Assembly (NCBI GenBank): GCA_947455195.1
Contig: CANGMI010000006.1
Span: 186,001 to 250,000, forward strand
From: Pseudomonadota bacterium
GTDB lineage: Bacteria; Pseudomonadota; Gammaproteobacteria; Burkholderiales; SG8-39
Direction of reading: 5' to 3'
Length of the DNA stretch: 64,000 nt
The translations under genes and the position numbers were made by a program. Positions 16,707-24,303 of the stretch are shown here, piece by piece. Under the pieces are notes generated by a model, which ran no database searches, was not told where the DNA came from, and saw only the letters and a list, made by a program, of their open reading frames with translations. How positions within the stretch are numbered: position 1 is the stretch's first letter; every line of letters begins with the position of its first letter.

Positions 16707-17521
16707 CAGTGCTTCTCCCTCGTTGCAAGACTCGCCACGGGTGGCGCCGGAATGGCTGCTACCAGGGCCTGGGTGTACTCGTGGGTGGGGGTCTGAAAGA
16801 CCTGATCGACCGGGCCTGCCTCGACGACCTGACCGGCGCGCATCACCACCACCCGACGGGTGATGAGGCGCACCACATTGAGGTCATGCGAAACAAAGAG
16901 CATCGCCAGACCCAGTTCACGTTGCAGTCGCGCCAGCAGCGCAAGCACCGTGGCCTGTACCGACACGTCGAGGGCGGCGGTAGGCTCATCGAGCACGAGC
17001 AGCCGTGGGCGCGACACCAGTGCCCGCGCGATGCCGACCCGAGCCTTCTGCCCACCGGAGAGCTGATGCGGATACCGGTCGAGCAGCGCCGCGGCCAGAT
17101 CGACCTGTGCGGCCACCTCATGCACCCGATCGCGGCGTGCGGCGGCGCTCATGTCCCGCAGGTCGGGCAAGGCGCGCAGGGGTTCGGCGATGGCATCGGC
17201 GACACGCAGGCGCGGGTCAAGGCTGTCATTGGCATCCTGGAAGACCAGCTGGATGGCAGAGCGCAATCGGTGGGTGTTGAACCGCTTCGCAGGAACCGCG
17301 CCGATCGGCTCGCCCTCGAAACGGATGGTCCCCTCGGTCGGATCGAGGAGGCGCACGATCATGCGCGAGAGCGTCGACTTGCCACTGCCCGACTCGCCCA
17401 CCACACCCACCGACTCACCGGCGCCCACCGTGAGGCTCACGGCATCCACGGCGCGCAGCACGCGTCCGCCCCGCAGCGCGAAGCGGCGACTGACCTGATC
17501 GACTTCGAGCAGGTTCAGCAT
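16706..17521 (-). CDS. Dipeptide/oligopeptide-type ABC transporter ATPase (DppF/OppF-like)
   Basis: 271 residues. Walker [10 protein letters not shown] (near residue 43), Q-loop LVFQDANDSLDPR, signature LSGGQKARVGIARAL, Walker B LLVLDEPTAALD and switch His in FVSHDLNVV are all intact. Typical DppF features are the Q-loop wording and EAGPVDQVFQTPTHEYTQALVAAIP near the C-terminus. It overlaps the preceding ATPase gene by seven bases and AtzG by one. With DppD, B, C and the family-5 binding protein it forms a complete importer in the inner membrane. Confidence 0.93.
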   Translation of the reverse strand: MLNLLEVDQVSRRFALRGGRVLRAVDAVSLTVGAGESVGVVGESGSGKSTLSRMIVRLLDPTEGTIRFEGEPIGAVPAKRFNTHRLRSAIQLVFQDANDSLDPRLRVADAIAEPLRALPDLRDMSAAARRDRVHEVAAQVDLAAALLDRYPHQLSGGQKARVGIARALVSRPRLLVLDEPTAALDVSVQATVLALLARLQRELGLAMLFVSHDLNVVRLITRRVVVMRAGQVVEAGPVDQVFQTPTHEYTQALVAAIPAPPVASLATREKH

Positions 17522-18570
17522 GGGTTGTGGCAGGCCACGTGGTGGCCCTCGCCCATGTCACGCGTGACGAGCGCCCCTGCACAGGCGGGCAGCACCCGGT
17601 CACAGCGTTCACTGAACCGGCATGGGGACAGGTCGGTGCGCGTGAGATCGGGCAGTTGCCCGGGCACCGACACCAGCGACTCGATCGAGCGCGCTCCATA
17701 CGGCGTCGATGCGAGCAGCCGCGCCGTATACGGGTGGCGCGGTCGAGCAAAGAGCTCGGCCGCGGGCGCCGTCTCGACCAGATGACCGGCATGCATGACG
17801 GCAATGCGGTCACAATGCGCACCCGCAAGCCCCAGGTCGTGCGTGACCAGAATCGTCGCCATACCGCTTTCACGCGCAATGCGGGCGATGAGCGCCATGA
17901 TGGCCGCCTGAGTGGTCACGTCGAGCCCGGTGGTGGGTTCATCGGCAATGAGCAGTGCCGGCTCGCAGGCCAGCGCCATGGCAATCATCACGCGCTGGCA
18001 CTGCCCGCCCGAGAGTTCGAACGGATAAGCGTGATAGCGGGCTTCGGGATCTGCGATCTGTACCCGGCGCAAGGCATCAATCGCGCGGGCCTGCAACGCA
18101 TGCCGCGGGGTAGCCGTATGCCGCAGCAGCACGTCCTCGATCTGGTGGCCCACACGCCTGATCGGATTGAGCGCGGCACGCGGATTCTGGAACACCATCG
18201 CCAATTCACGACCGCGCACGCTCGAGCGCTCGGCTTCGCTCGAGCCGAGCAGGTCAAAGCCGCCAAAGGAGGCACTGCCCGCCGTCACTCGGGCATTGGC
18301 CTCCAGGATGCCGAGCAGCGCGAGAAAGAGAACCGACTTGCCGGAACCCGACTCGCCGACGATGCCCAGGGTCTCGCCCCGATCGACATGAAGGCTCACG
18401 CCGTCGAGAACGCGCGCGACGCCCGTGCGGGTCTGGAACTGCAGGTGCAGATCACGTACGTCAAGGAGCGGCACCCGCGCGGGTTTCGCCGGGTCGGGTG
18501 TCTGATGGGCCGAGACCGCCCCAGCCGGTCGCGCCTGCCCGGCTATCGATGGCGATTGCGCAGCGTTCAT
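17515..18570 (-). CDS. Dipeptide/oligopeptide-type ABC transporter ATPase (DppD/OppD-like)
   Basis: 351 residues with an unconserved N-terminal extension of about 30 residues rich in Pro and Ala. Walker [10 protein letters not shown] (near residue 73), [15 protein letters not shown] signature, Walker [13 protein letters not shown] and switch LVTHDLGLA are present. The C-terminal oligopeptide-transporter domain has the cysteine cluster [14 protein letters not shown]...CHNPC that binds an iron-sulfur cluster in some DppD proteins. It overlaps the permease gene by four bases (ATGA). It pairs with the DppF-like ATPase to energise the importer. Confidence 0.93.
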   Translation of the reverse strand: MNAAQSPSIAGQARPAGAVSAHQTPDPAKPARVPLLDVRDLHLQFQTRTGVARVLDGVSLHVDRGETLGIVGESGSGKSVLFLALLGILEANARVTAGSASFGGFDLLGSSEAERSSVRGRELAMVFQNPRAALNPIRRVGHQIEDVLLRHTATPRHALQARAIDALRRVQIADPEARYHAYPFELSGGQCQRVMIAMALACEPALLIADEPTTGLDVTTQAAIMALIARIARESGMATILVTHDLGLAGAHCDRIAVMHAGHLVETAPAAELFARPRHPYTARLLASTPYGARSIESLVSVPGQLPDLTRTDLSPCRFSERCDRVLPACAGALVTRDMGEGHHVACHNPC

Positions 18571-19382
18571 GTGCGTCGCCTCGGGTCAATGAGATCGCGC
18601 AGGCCATCCCCGAGCAGGTTGAACGAGAACACGGCCAGCATCAGCGCGAGGCCCGGAAAGAACGCCACCCACCACTCGCCCGAGACGATCAACTGTGCGC
18701 CATCGGCCACCATGATGCCCCACTCTGCAGCGGGCGGTCGCACCCCCAGCCCGATGAAAGAGAGGCCGGCGGCATTGAGGATGGCCCAACCCATGTTGAG
18801 CGAAATCTGCACCATCATCGGCGGCAGGATGTTGGGAAACAGATGCGTGACGAGGATGCGCGCATCGCTCGCGCCCGAGAGGCGTGCCGCCTCGACATAG
18901 CCGGCCTCGCGCCGCACGTTGACCTCGGCCCGCGCCACGCGAATGTAGAAGGGCAGGTTGATGAGCGCAGTGGCGATCACGATGTTGGCCACCGTGTTGC
19001 CCATGGCGGCCACGACACCCATCGCCAGCACGAAGAGCGGAAACGCCATGATGGTGTCGGCCAGTCGGCTGATGATCCGGTCGTGCCAGCCACCGTGAAA
19101 GCCGGCGAGGCATCCGAGCGTGGCACCGATGACGAATGAAACCGCCACGGCAGCCACCGCGATGCCGAAATCCAGACGCGTGGCCACGATGACACGCGAC
19201 AGGATGTCGCGCCCGAGCGCATCGGTACCGAACCAGTGAGCCGCGTCGGGCGGCGAGAGCGAGGCCCCGGCGCTGGTCGACAAGGGGTCATAGGGCACCA
19301 GCCAGGGTCCGAACAGAGCCAGCAGCACGAAGAGCGCAAAGAGGCTGGCCGCCACCACGGTAAGCAGGTTTTCGCGTCGCAC
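18567..19382 (-). CDS. Dipeptide/oligopeptide-type ABC transporter permease (DppC-like)
   Basis: 271 residues, GTG start three bases after the DppB-like stop. N-terminal helix VVAASLFALFVLLALFGPWL, then a periplasmic loop (HWFGTDALGRDILSRV, diagnostic of DppC/OppC) and five more hydrophobic segments. The coupling loop EAARLSGASDARILVTHLFPN contacts the ATPases. It forms the translocation path with the DppB-like permease. Confidence 0.93.
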   Translation of the reverse strand: MRRENLLTVVAASLFALFVLLALFGPWLVPYDPLSTSAGASLSPPDAAHWFGTDALGRDILSRVIVATRLDFGIAVAAVAVSFVIGATLGCLAGFHGGWHDRIISRLADTIMAFPLFVLAMGVVAAMGNTVANIVIATALINLPFYIRVARAEVNVRREAGYVEAARLSGASDARILVTHLFPNILPPMMVQISLNMGWAILNAAGLSFIGLGVRPPAAEWGIMVADGAQLIVSGEWWVAFFPGLALMLAVFSFNLLGDGLRDLIDPRRRT

Positions 19383-19385
19383 GAC

Positions 19386-20432
19386 TCAGGCCTCGAAGCG
19401 CGCACGCGGATCGACCACACCATAGGCAAGATCGATCACGAGGTTGAGGAGCACGTAGAGCGCGGCAAGCACCAGCACGAAGCCCTGCACCGGGGCATAG
19501 TCGGAAGCCACCAGCGCCTCGAGGGCGTAGGAACCCACACCGGGCCAGGCAAAGACCTTCTCGACGAGGATGCTCGAGCCGAGCAGAAACGAGAACACCA
19601 TGCCAAGCGTGGTCACCACCGGCAGCAGGGCGTTGCGCAGGGCATAGACGTAGAGCACCCGAGCGCGCGACAGGCCGACTGCGCGGGCGGTTCGCACGAA
19701 ATCTGACGACAGCACGCCCAGCATTGACGCCCGCGTCATGCGCGAGATCGGCGCGATGACAAAGAGCGCAAGGGTGATTGCCGGCAGCGCAATCTGCCCG
19801 GCCACGGCAGCCAGCAGTTCCGCGTCGGCGTCGAGCAGGGCATCGATGAGATAGAAGCCGGTGACCGCTTGCGGGGGCGAGAAGGCCGGGTCGAGCCGAC
19901 CTGTCGGCGGGGGTGCCCAGCCCAGCAGGAAATAGAAGACATAGGCGAGGAGCAGGCCGGTAAAGAAGGTCGGAAGCGAAACCCCTGCGGTGGCGATCAC
20001 CCGGCACAGGTGATCGACCATGGAGCCCGGACGAGTGGCTGCCAGTACCCCGAGGGGCACCGCGATGAGGGTTGCCAGCACGAGCGCGACCAGCGTGAGT
20101 TCAAGCGACGCCGGCAAGCGCTCGACGAGTTCGGTGGCTACCGGCCGGCCGGTGGATATCGAATTGCCCAGGTCACCCTGAGCCAGATCCCTCAGGTACA
20201 GACCGAACTGCGTGGCGAGGCCGCGATCGAGTCCGAGCGCATGACGCACCTCCTCGATCGCCTCGCGCGACGCGGCCGGGCCGGCGAAATAGGCCGCCGG
20301 ATCGCCCGGCAGGGCCCGGGTGAGGAGGAAGGTGACGATGACGACACCAAGCAGATTGGGCAAGGCTGCAGCGAGACGCCGCAGCACGAAAGCCACGCCT
20401 GCCCGGGCCGCCAGAAGGCGCTGGGCGTTCAT
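19386..20432 (-). CDS. Dipeptide/oligopeptide-type ABC transporter permease (DppB-like)
   Basis: 348 residues. The N-terminal helix LRRLAAALPNLLGVVIVTFLL and the motif TRALPGDPAAYFAG are standard for DppB/OppB. A periplasmic loop (GDLGNSISTGRPVATEL) and further membrane helices follow; the coupling loop is ARAVGLSRARVLYVYALRNALLP. The segment between helices 3 and 4 (PTGRLDPAFSPPQAVTGFYLIDALL) matches the family. It lies 17 bases downstream of the binding-protein gene. Confidence 0.93.
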   Translation of the reverse strand: MNAQRLLAARAGVAFVLRRLAAALPNLLGVVIVTFLLTRALPGDPAAYFAGPAASREAIEEVRHALGLDRGLATQFGLYLRDLAQGDLGNSISTGRPVATELVERLPASLELTLVALVLATLIAVPLGVLAATRPGSMVDHLCRVIATAGVSLPTFFTGLLLAYVFYFLLGWAPPPTGRLDPAFSPPQAVTGFYLIDALLDADAELLAAVAGQIALPAITLALFVIAPISRMTRASMLGVLSSDFVRTARAVGLSRARVLYVYALRNALLPVVTTLGMVFSFLLGSSILVEKVFAWPGVGSYALEALVASDYAPVQGFVLVLAALYVLLNLVIDLAYGVVDPRARFEA

Positions 20433-20449
20433 GATCGAGGCCGCGCCGC

Positions 20450-22069
20450 TCAGCCCTTAGAGAGCTGGCGGAAATCGGGCTGCAGATGGAACCAGTAACG
20501 GTAGCCCTGAATCTGCTTTTGCATCGCCACATCGAGCGCCGGTTGCGCGAGGGGTACCCGCGGCATGTCGGTCCACGCCATGTCGATGAAGCCACGCACC
20601 TCGTCGTCATAGCGCTTCTTGTCTGGTTCGAAGCGCGATGCGTCGATGAGCTTGTCCATGGCCGGGTTCTGATAGCTCATGGTGTTGAACACCGCATCCT
20701 GACCGTGATAGGCCCAGAAGAAGAAGTAATCGGGGAAGTTGAGCCAGCCTCCGAACCGGTTGAGAATGAGGGGCATGTCCTTCTTGAGGAGCGCACCACG
20801 CCAGTTGGCACCGGGCACCTTGTTGATCTGGACCTTGATGCCGATGAGCGCCAGCGACTCCTGAATGAGGATGCAGGCCGGCTCCGACACGGTGGCATTG
20901 CCCAGGTCGTAGGACAGCGTGGTCTCGAAGCCGTTCTCGAAACCAGCCTCCTTCATCAGGGCACGCGCCCTGGGGACATCATAGGTGTAGGGATGCGGCT
21001 GCGGCCAGCTCGCATTCGGCGCTTTGGCCGGCCCGCCCCACATGCGCTCGCCGCGACCGTACATGGCGTTGTCGAACACGCGCTCATAGGGTACGGCATG
21101 GGCTACCGCCTGACGCACCTTGGGATTGTCGAAAGGCGCCGTCTTGACGTTCATGCCCAGATACCAGAGGGCATTCTCGATCGGTACGCTCGCGACCTTG
21201 ACGTTGCCCTTTTCCTGGGCGATCTCGAGGAAATCCTTGGGCGGCAATTCCCAGGTCATGTCGATGTCGCCCTTTTGCAACAGGGCACGACGATTGCCGG
21301 CCGAGGGGACGTCGCGCTGCACGACGCGGCGAATCTTCGGCATCGGGCCGCACTTCCACTCGTCGTTGCGCACGTAGACGATCTCCTGCCCCGGACGCCA
21401 GCTCTCGAGCCGGTAGGCACCGCCCCCGGCGACATTGTTCTTGGTCCATTCCAGGCCCCAGGGATCGCGCTCGGTGCAGTGCTTCTTCACCAGCTCGGCG
21501 TTGAAGATCGAGGGCACCGGCGTCGCCAGATCGGGCAACAGCAACTTGTCCTTGCGCAGGTAATCGATGCGGAAGGTGTAATCGTCGACCACCACGAACT
21601 GCTCGGGCTTCTCGATCGAGCCTGCCTTCAGCTGAAAGGTCGGAAAGCCGCCCACGGTAACCGCCCGATCGAGCGACCACTTGACATCGCGCGCCGTGAC
21701 TGGCGCGCCATCGTGAAACCGCGCATTGCGCCGTAGCTTGAAGGTGCAGCTCATGCCATCGGAGGCCACTTGCCAGGATTCGGCGAGTTCGGGTTCGAGC
21801 TTGTTCAGGTCGTAGCTCATCACCCCGTTGGCGAGGCGCCGGGCCCCGAACGTGATGAGACGGTCGTAGCAGACCCACGACACGCCATAGGCGGGCCGGT
21901 TGGCTCCAACCGTATGGATGTCCAGCGAGTTGGGGCCCAGCTCGTTGGCAATCACCAGAAGGTCGCGGCGACGATCGCTCTGGGCGAGAGCCTCCAGCGG
22001 GAAGGTCGCCGGCAGGGCGGAGAGGCCGGCGAGAACCGAGGATGACTGCAGAAAGTCGCGACGTTTCAC
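20450..22069 (-). CDS. Family-5 extracellular solute-binding protein with twin-arginine signal
   Basis: 539 residues from the GTG at 22069, preceded by GGAG; the frame stays open to 22726 but that part does not resemble the family. The N-terminus VKRRDFLQSSSVLAGLSALPA is a twin-arginine (Tat) signal, so the protein is folded before export. The mature protein follows the SBP_bac_5 pattern: LEPELAESWQVASDGMSCTFKLR, HDGAPVTARDVKWSLDR, VAHAVPYERVFDNAMYGRGE and GFENGFETTLSYD. Family members bind di/oligopeptides, but also opines, nickel-chelates and other amines. It is the first gene of the 12-gene run. A Tat signal is less common than Sec in this family and may indicate a bound cofactor or fast folding. 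Confidence 0.92.
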   Translation of the reverse strand: MKRRDFLQSSSVLAGLSALPATFPLEALAQSDRRRDLLVIANELGPNSLDIHTVGANRPAYGVSWVCYDRLITFGARRLANGVMSYDLNKLEPELAESWQVASDGMSCTFKLRRNARFHDGAPVTARDVKWSLDRAVTVGGFPTFQLKAGSIEKPEQFVVVDDYTFRIDYLRKDKLLLPDLATPVPSIFNAELVKKHCTERDPWGLEWTKNNVAGGGAYRLESWRPGQEIVYVRNDEWKCGPMPKIRRVVQRDVPSAGNRRALLQKGDIDMTWELPPKDFLEIAQEKGNVKVASVPIENALWYLGMNVKTAPFDNPKVRQAVAHAVPYERVFDNAMYGRGERMWGGPAKAPNASWPQPHPYTYDVPRARALMKEAGFENGFETTLSYDLGNATVSEPACILIQESLALIGIKVQINKVPGANWRGALLKKDMPLILNRFGGWLNFPDYFFFWAYHGQDAVFNTMSYQNPAMDKLIDASRFEPDKKRYDDEVRGFIDMAWTDMPRVPLAQPALDVAMQKQIQGYRYWFHLQPDFRQLSKG

Positions 22070-22378
22070 GAGAATGATCTCCAGAAAGAGGCAGGCCCTG
22101 CCGTACGCACGGAGCCCCACGGCGTCGACTTCAGCAACACGTGTGCCACACCCGGCACCATCGCCCGCAACACGCTGGTCGGGGACACCATCGGTGTACT
22201 CGCACGCCCTGACGCAGCGAAGATGACAGGCGACATCTGCCCACTCGTGCAGGGACATCGGCCCCTCTCCGAAGCCGCACGGGATGCGCCAGACATCGCA
22301 TCGGGCAGTGGCAAGAAAAGACAATCTGATCCATGATTGCCATTCGGATCGTCGATGTTTGACGGAACCGTAGCTTCG

Positions 22379-22395
22379 CGCACCAGATTGGTGCG
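22379..22395. promoter_or_regulatory. Perfect 7-base inverted repeat in the divergent promoter region
   Basis: CGCACCA-GAT-TGGTGCG is a perfect dyad with a three-base centre, about 60 bases upstream of the hfq-like ATG and about 310 upstream of the transporter operon start. The 386-base region between these divergent genes holds no protein-like frame and must contain both promoters. I could not settle on convincing -35/-10 pairs for either direction. The dyad has the length and spacing of a homodimeric regulator site. Confidence 0.4.
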
Positions 22396-22455
22396 ACAAA
22401 TGACCCAATACCTGTTCCCGGTGCGATCCTCGCGCCCCCTGCTTCAACCAAGCAC

Positions 22456-22950
22456 ATGCCGCAACGCCCGCTGGAATTCGAGAATCGTGTTCAGGAACCC
22501 TTCCTGAACGAACTGCGCAAGTCACGGCGCACCGTTCATGTGTACCTGCGCAGCGGCGCACGACTGGAAGGCGTGCTCGCCTCATTCGACGCCCACATGA
22601 TCCAGATCCGTGGCAGCGAACAACAGACGGTCTACAAGCACGAGATCGTCTCGATCCTGCGCGCCCCCTTCGGCAAGCCCAAGGGGGCCGGCCCCCGCAT
22701 GAGCGCGCATCGCCCGTCCGGGGCACGCAGCCCCGAACGACGCGACGATGCCTGGCAGAGCGCCATCGACTACCGAGGTGCCGCCGATGACCTCGCCGCG
22801 CGACCCCGGCGGGAGCCGGTGATTTCGCGCAAGCCGACCATCATCACGCGTGTCAGCGAGGCCGCGCCGCCTGCGGCACCCGCCGATCCGAATCGACCGC
22901 GACTGAGCTTGAGCCTCAAGCGACGCAAGGAAACGGACGGCCAGGCCTAG
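22456..22950 (+). CDS. hfq: Divergent Hfq RNA chaperone with long C-terminal tail
   Basis: 164 residues. Residues about 10-70 form the Sm-like core: QEPFLNELRKSRRTVHVYL (proximal-face Gln; Arg-rich rim), SGARLEGVLASFDAHMIQIRG and the hallmark YKHEIVSI in place of the usual YKHAISTV. The remaining 95 or so residues are Pro/Arg/Ala-rich, probably disordered, and much longer than the tail of typical betaproteobacterial Hfq. It is not in the usual hfq-hflX context and stands alone, divergent from the transporter operon, so it may be a second Hfq. Key RNA-binding residues are retained, so activity as a small-RNA chaperone is plausible. Confidence 0.85.
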   Translation: MPQRPLEFENRVQEPFLNELRKSRRTVHVYLRSGARLEGVLASFDAHMIQIRGSEQQTVYKHEIVSILRAPFGKPKGAGPRMSAHRPSGARSPERRDDAWQSAIDYRGAADDLAARPRREPVISRKPTIITRVSEAAPPAAPADPNRPRLSLSLKRRKETDGQA

Positions 22951-23069
22951 GCCGTTTCGACCTGCCTGGACGCGAGCCAGAGTACCCCCGAAAGCGGTTC
23001 GGCCCTGTAGCGGCGCGTCCTGGGGTGACCTATCATCCCCGCTCACTCAGACACCAGGGAGACACACGC

Positions 23070-23630
23070 ATGTCATCGGCCAGCAACGGACCCTCGTCCT
23101 CCAGCGGCAGCGGCGCGGGAACGTTTCCGCCAATCCGTCGCGTCGTCACCGGGCATGACACCGCCGGTGTCGCAAAGGCACTCATCGACGGGCCGGCCAC
23201 CAACGCCAAGTACCCGGCCTCGGGTACCGTCTCGACGCTGATGTGGTGTACCGATCAGATGCCCACCGACATCTCGATCGGCATCACCCCCGAAGACATG
23301 GGCGCGCGCATCATCGGTACCGCGCCGCCGGCCCATGGGTCGCGCTTCTGCATCATCGACTTCCCACCGGGCGCGCCCGCCATCATGCACCGCACCGAGA
23401 CGCTCGATTACGTGATCGTGCTCGCCGGCGAGATCGACATGGACATGGACGACTCCACCGTGCATCTCAAGGCGGGCGAAGTGCTGATCCAGCGTGGCAC
23501 CAATCACGCCTGGGCGAACCGGGGCAGCGTACCGGCGCGCGTGGCCTTCGTCCTGCTCGATGCACAACCCCTCGGCATCGGCCACCCGGTACAGGGTACG
23601 CACAATGCCAGCACCGAAGGACACCGCTGA
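23070..23630 (+). CDS. Cupin-domain protein
   Basis: 186 residues from ATG 23070, which has GGGAG ten bases upstream; an in-frame ATG at 23025 lacks such a site. After a Ser-rich N-terminus, residues about 85-170 form a cupin barrel: metal motif APAIMHRTETLDYVIVLAGE then LKAGEVLIQRGTNHAWANRG with His and Glu in place. Cytosolic. It is followed after one base by a carboxymuconolactone-decarboxylase-like gene, so the two are coupled. Function could be isomerisation, dioxygenation or ligand sensing; sequence alone does not decide. Confidence 0.82.
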   Translation: MSSASNGPSSSSGSGAGTFPPIRRVVTGHDTAGVAKALIDGPATNAKYPASGTVSTLMWCTDQMPTDISIGITPEDMGARIIGTAPPAHGSRFCIIDFPPGAPAIMHRTETLDYVIVLAGEIDMDMDDSTVHLKAGEVLIQRGTNHAWANRGSVPARVAFVLLDAQPLGIGHPVQGTHNASTEGHR

Positions 23631-23631
23631 C

Positions 23632-24177
23632 ATGGGCCGCGTACCCGATCTGACCCCAGGCGAGATGGACGCCGAGCAGGCGCGCATTCATGAGGAGATC
23701 GCCCGGCCGCGTGGCGGCGTCGTGGCCGGGCCCTTCGCGATCTGGCTGCGCAACCCGGCCGTGGCCGACCGAGCCAATCAGTTCGGCAACGCGCTGCGAC
23801 TGCACGGCAAGCTGGACAAACGGCTCTTTGAACTCATGGTGCTCGTGATTGCACGCCACTGGGGCGCCCAGTACGAGTGGCATGCCCACGAGAAACAGGC
23901 GCTGGCCAACGGCATCTCGCCCGCCATCGTCGAGGCCATTCGCGCGCATCAGGTACCGCCATTTGCAGCCGACGACGAACGCCTCATCTACGAAGTCGTG
24001 CGTGAAATGAACGATACCCGGCACCTGAGCCAGGCCACCTATGACCGTGCGCTTGCAGCCCTGGGGCTTGATCTGCTGATCGAACTCATTACCTCGATCG
24101 GCTTCTACACCATGGTGGCCATGGTGCTGAACGGCTTTGATGCACCGGTGCCCGGCGGCAAGCGCCCGCTGCCCTGA
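23632..24177 (+). CDS. Carboxymuconolactone decarboxylase / AhpD-like protein
   Basis: 181 residues from ATG 23632, with GAAGGA about ten bases upstream inside the previous gene; an in-frame ATG at 23605 is an alternative. The helical AhpD-like fold is suggested by LDKRLFELMVLVIARHWGAQYEWHAHEKQALANGIS. The proton-relay residues Glu and two His (EWHAHEK) are present, but the Cys-x-x-Cys of true AhpD peroxidases is absent. This favours a lyase or decarboxylase-like role over peroxide reduction. It is coupled to the cupin gene; the pair resembles gene sets for ring-cleavage products of aromatics. Confidence 0.83.
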   Translation: MGRVPDLTPGEMDAEQARIHEEIARPRGGVVAGPFAIWLRNPAVADRANQFGNALRLHGKLDKRLFELMVLVIARHWGAQYEWHAHEKQALANGISPAIVEAIRAHQVPPFAADDERLIYEVVREMNDTRHLSQATYDRALAALGLDLLIELITSIGFYTMVAMVLNGFDAPVPGGKRPLP

Positions 24178-24258
24178 TCGGGGAGTCCCGGAGACGACAC
24201 CGGCGAATCCTGCTGCAGGCCGCACCGGGCCCGGGGCAACAGACGCGGGTGACACGGC

Positions 24259-24289
24259 GCAAGGCACAGGGCGCAAGCCAGTGCCTTGC
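24259..24289. terminator. Inverted repeat between convergent genes
   Basis: GCAAGGCAC (24259-24267) and GTGCCTTGC (24281-24289) are perfect 9-base arms with a 13-base loop, in the 126 bases between two convergent stop codons. There is no T-run on either side, so intrinsic termination is uncertain. Position makes a shared terminator the simplest reading. Confidence 0.35.
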
Positions 24290-24303
24290 AACGGCGACAG
24301 CGC

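Noticed and set aside
15989-17785. 598-codon open frame on the plus strand
   Set aside because: It is antisense to the AtzE-like amidase, AtzG and DppF-like genes. The translation is rich in Arg, His and Gly with no domain, typical of shadows in high-GC DNA.
20486-21736. 416-codon plus-strand frame opposite the family-5 binding protein
   Set aside because: Low-complexity Arg/His/Gly-rich translation; the minus strand encodes a clear protein family.
20450-22726. Longer start for the family-5 binding protein (758 residues)
   Set aside because: The extra 219 residues are not family-like, and the Tat signal and GGAG site place the start at 22069.
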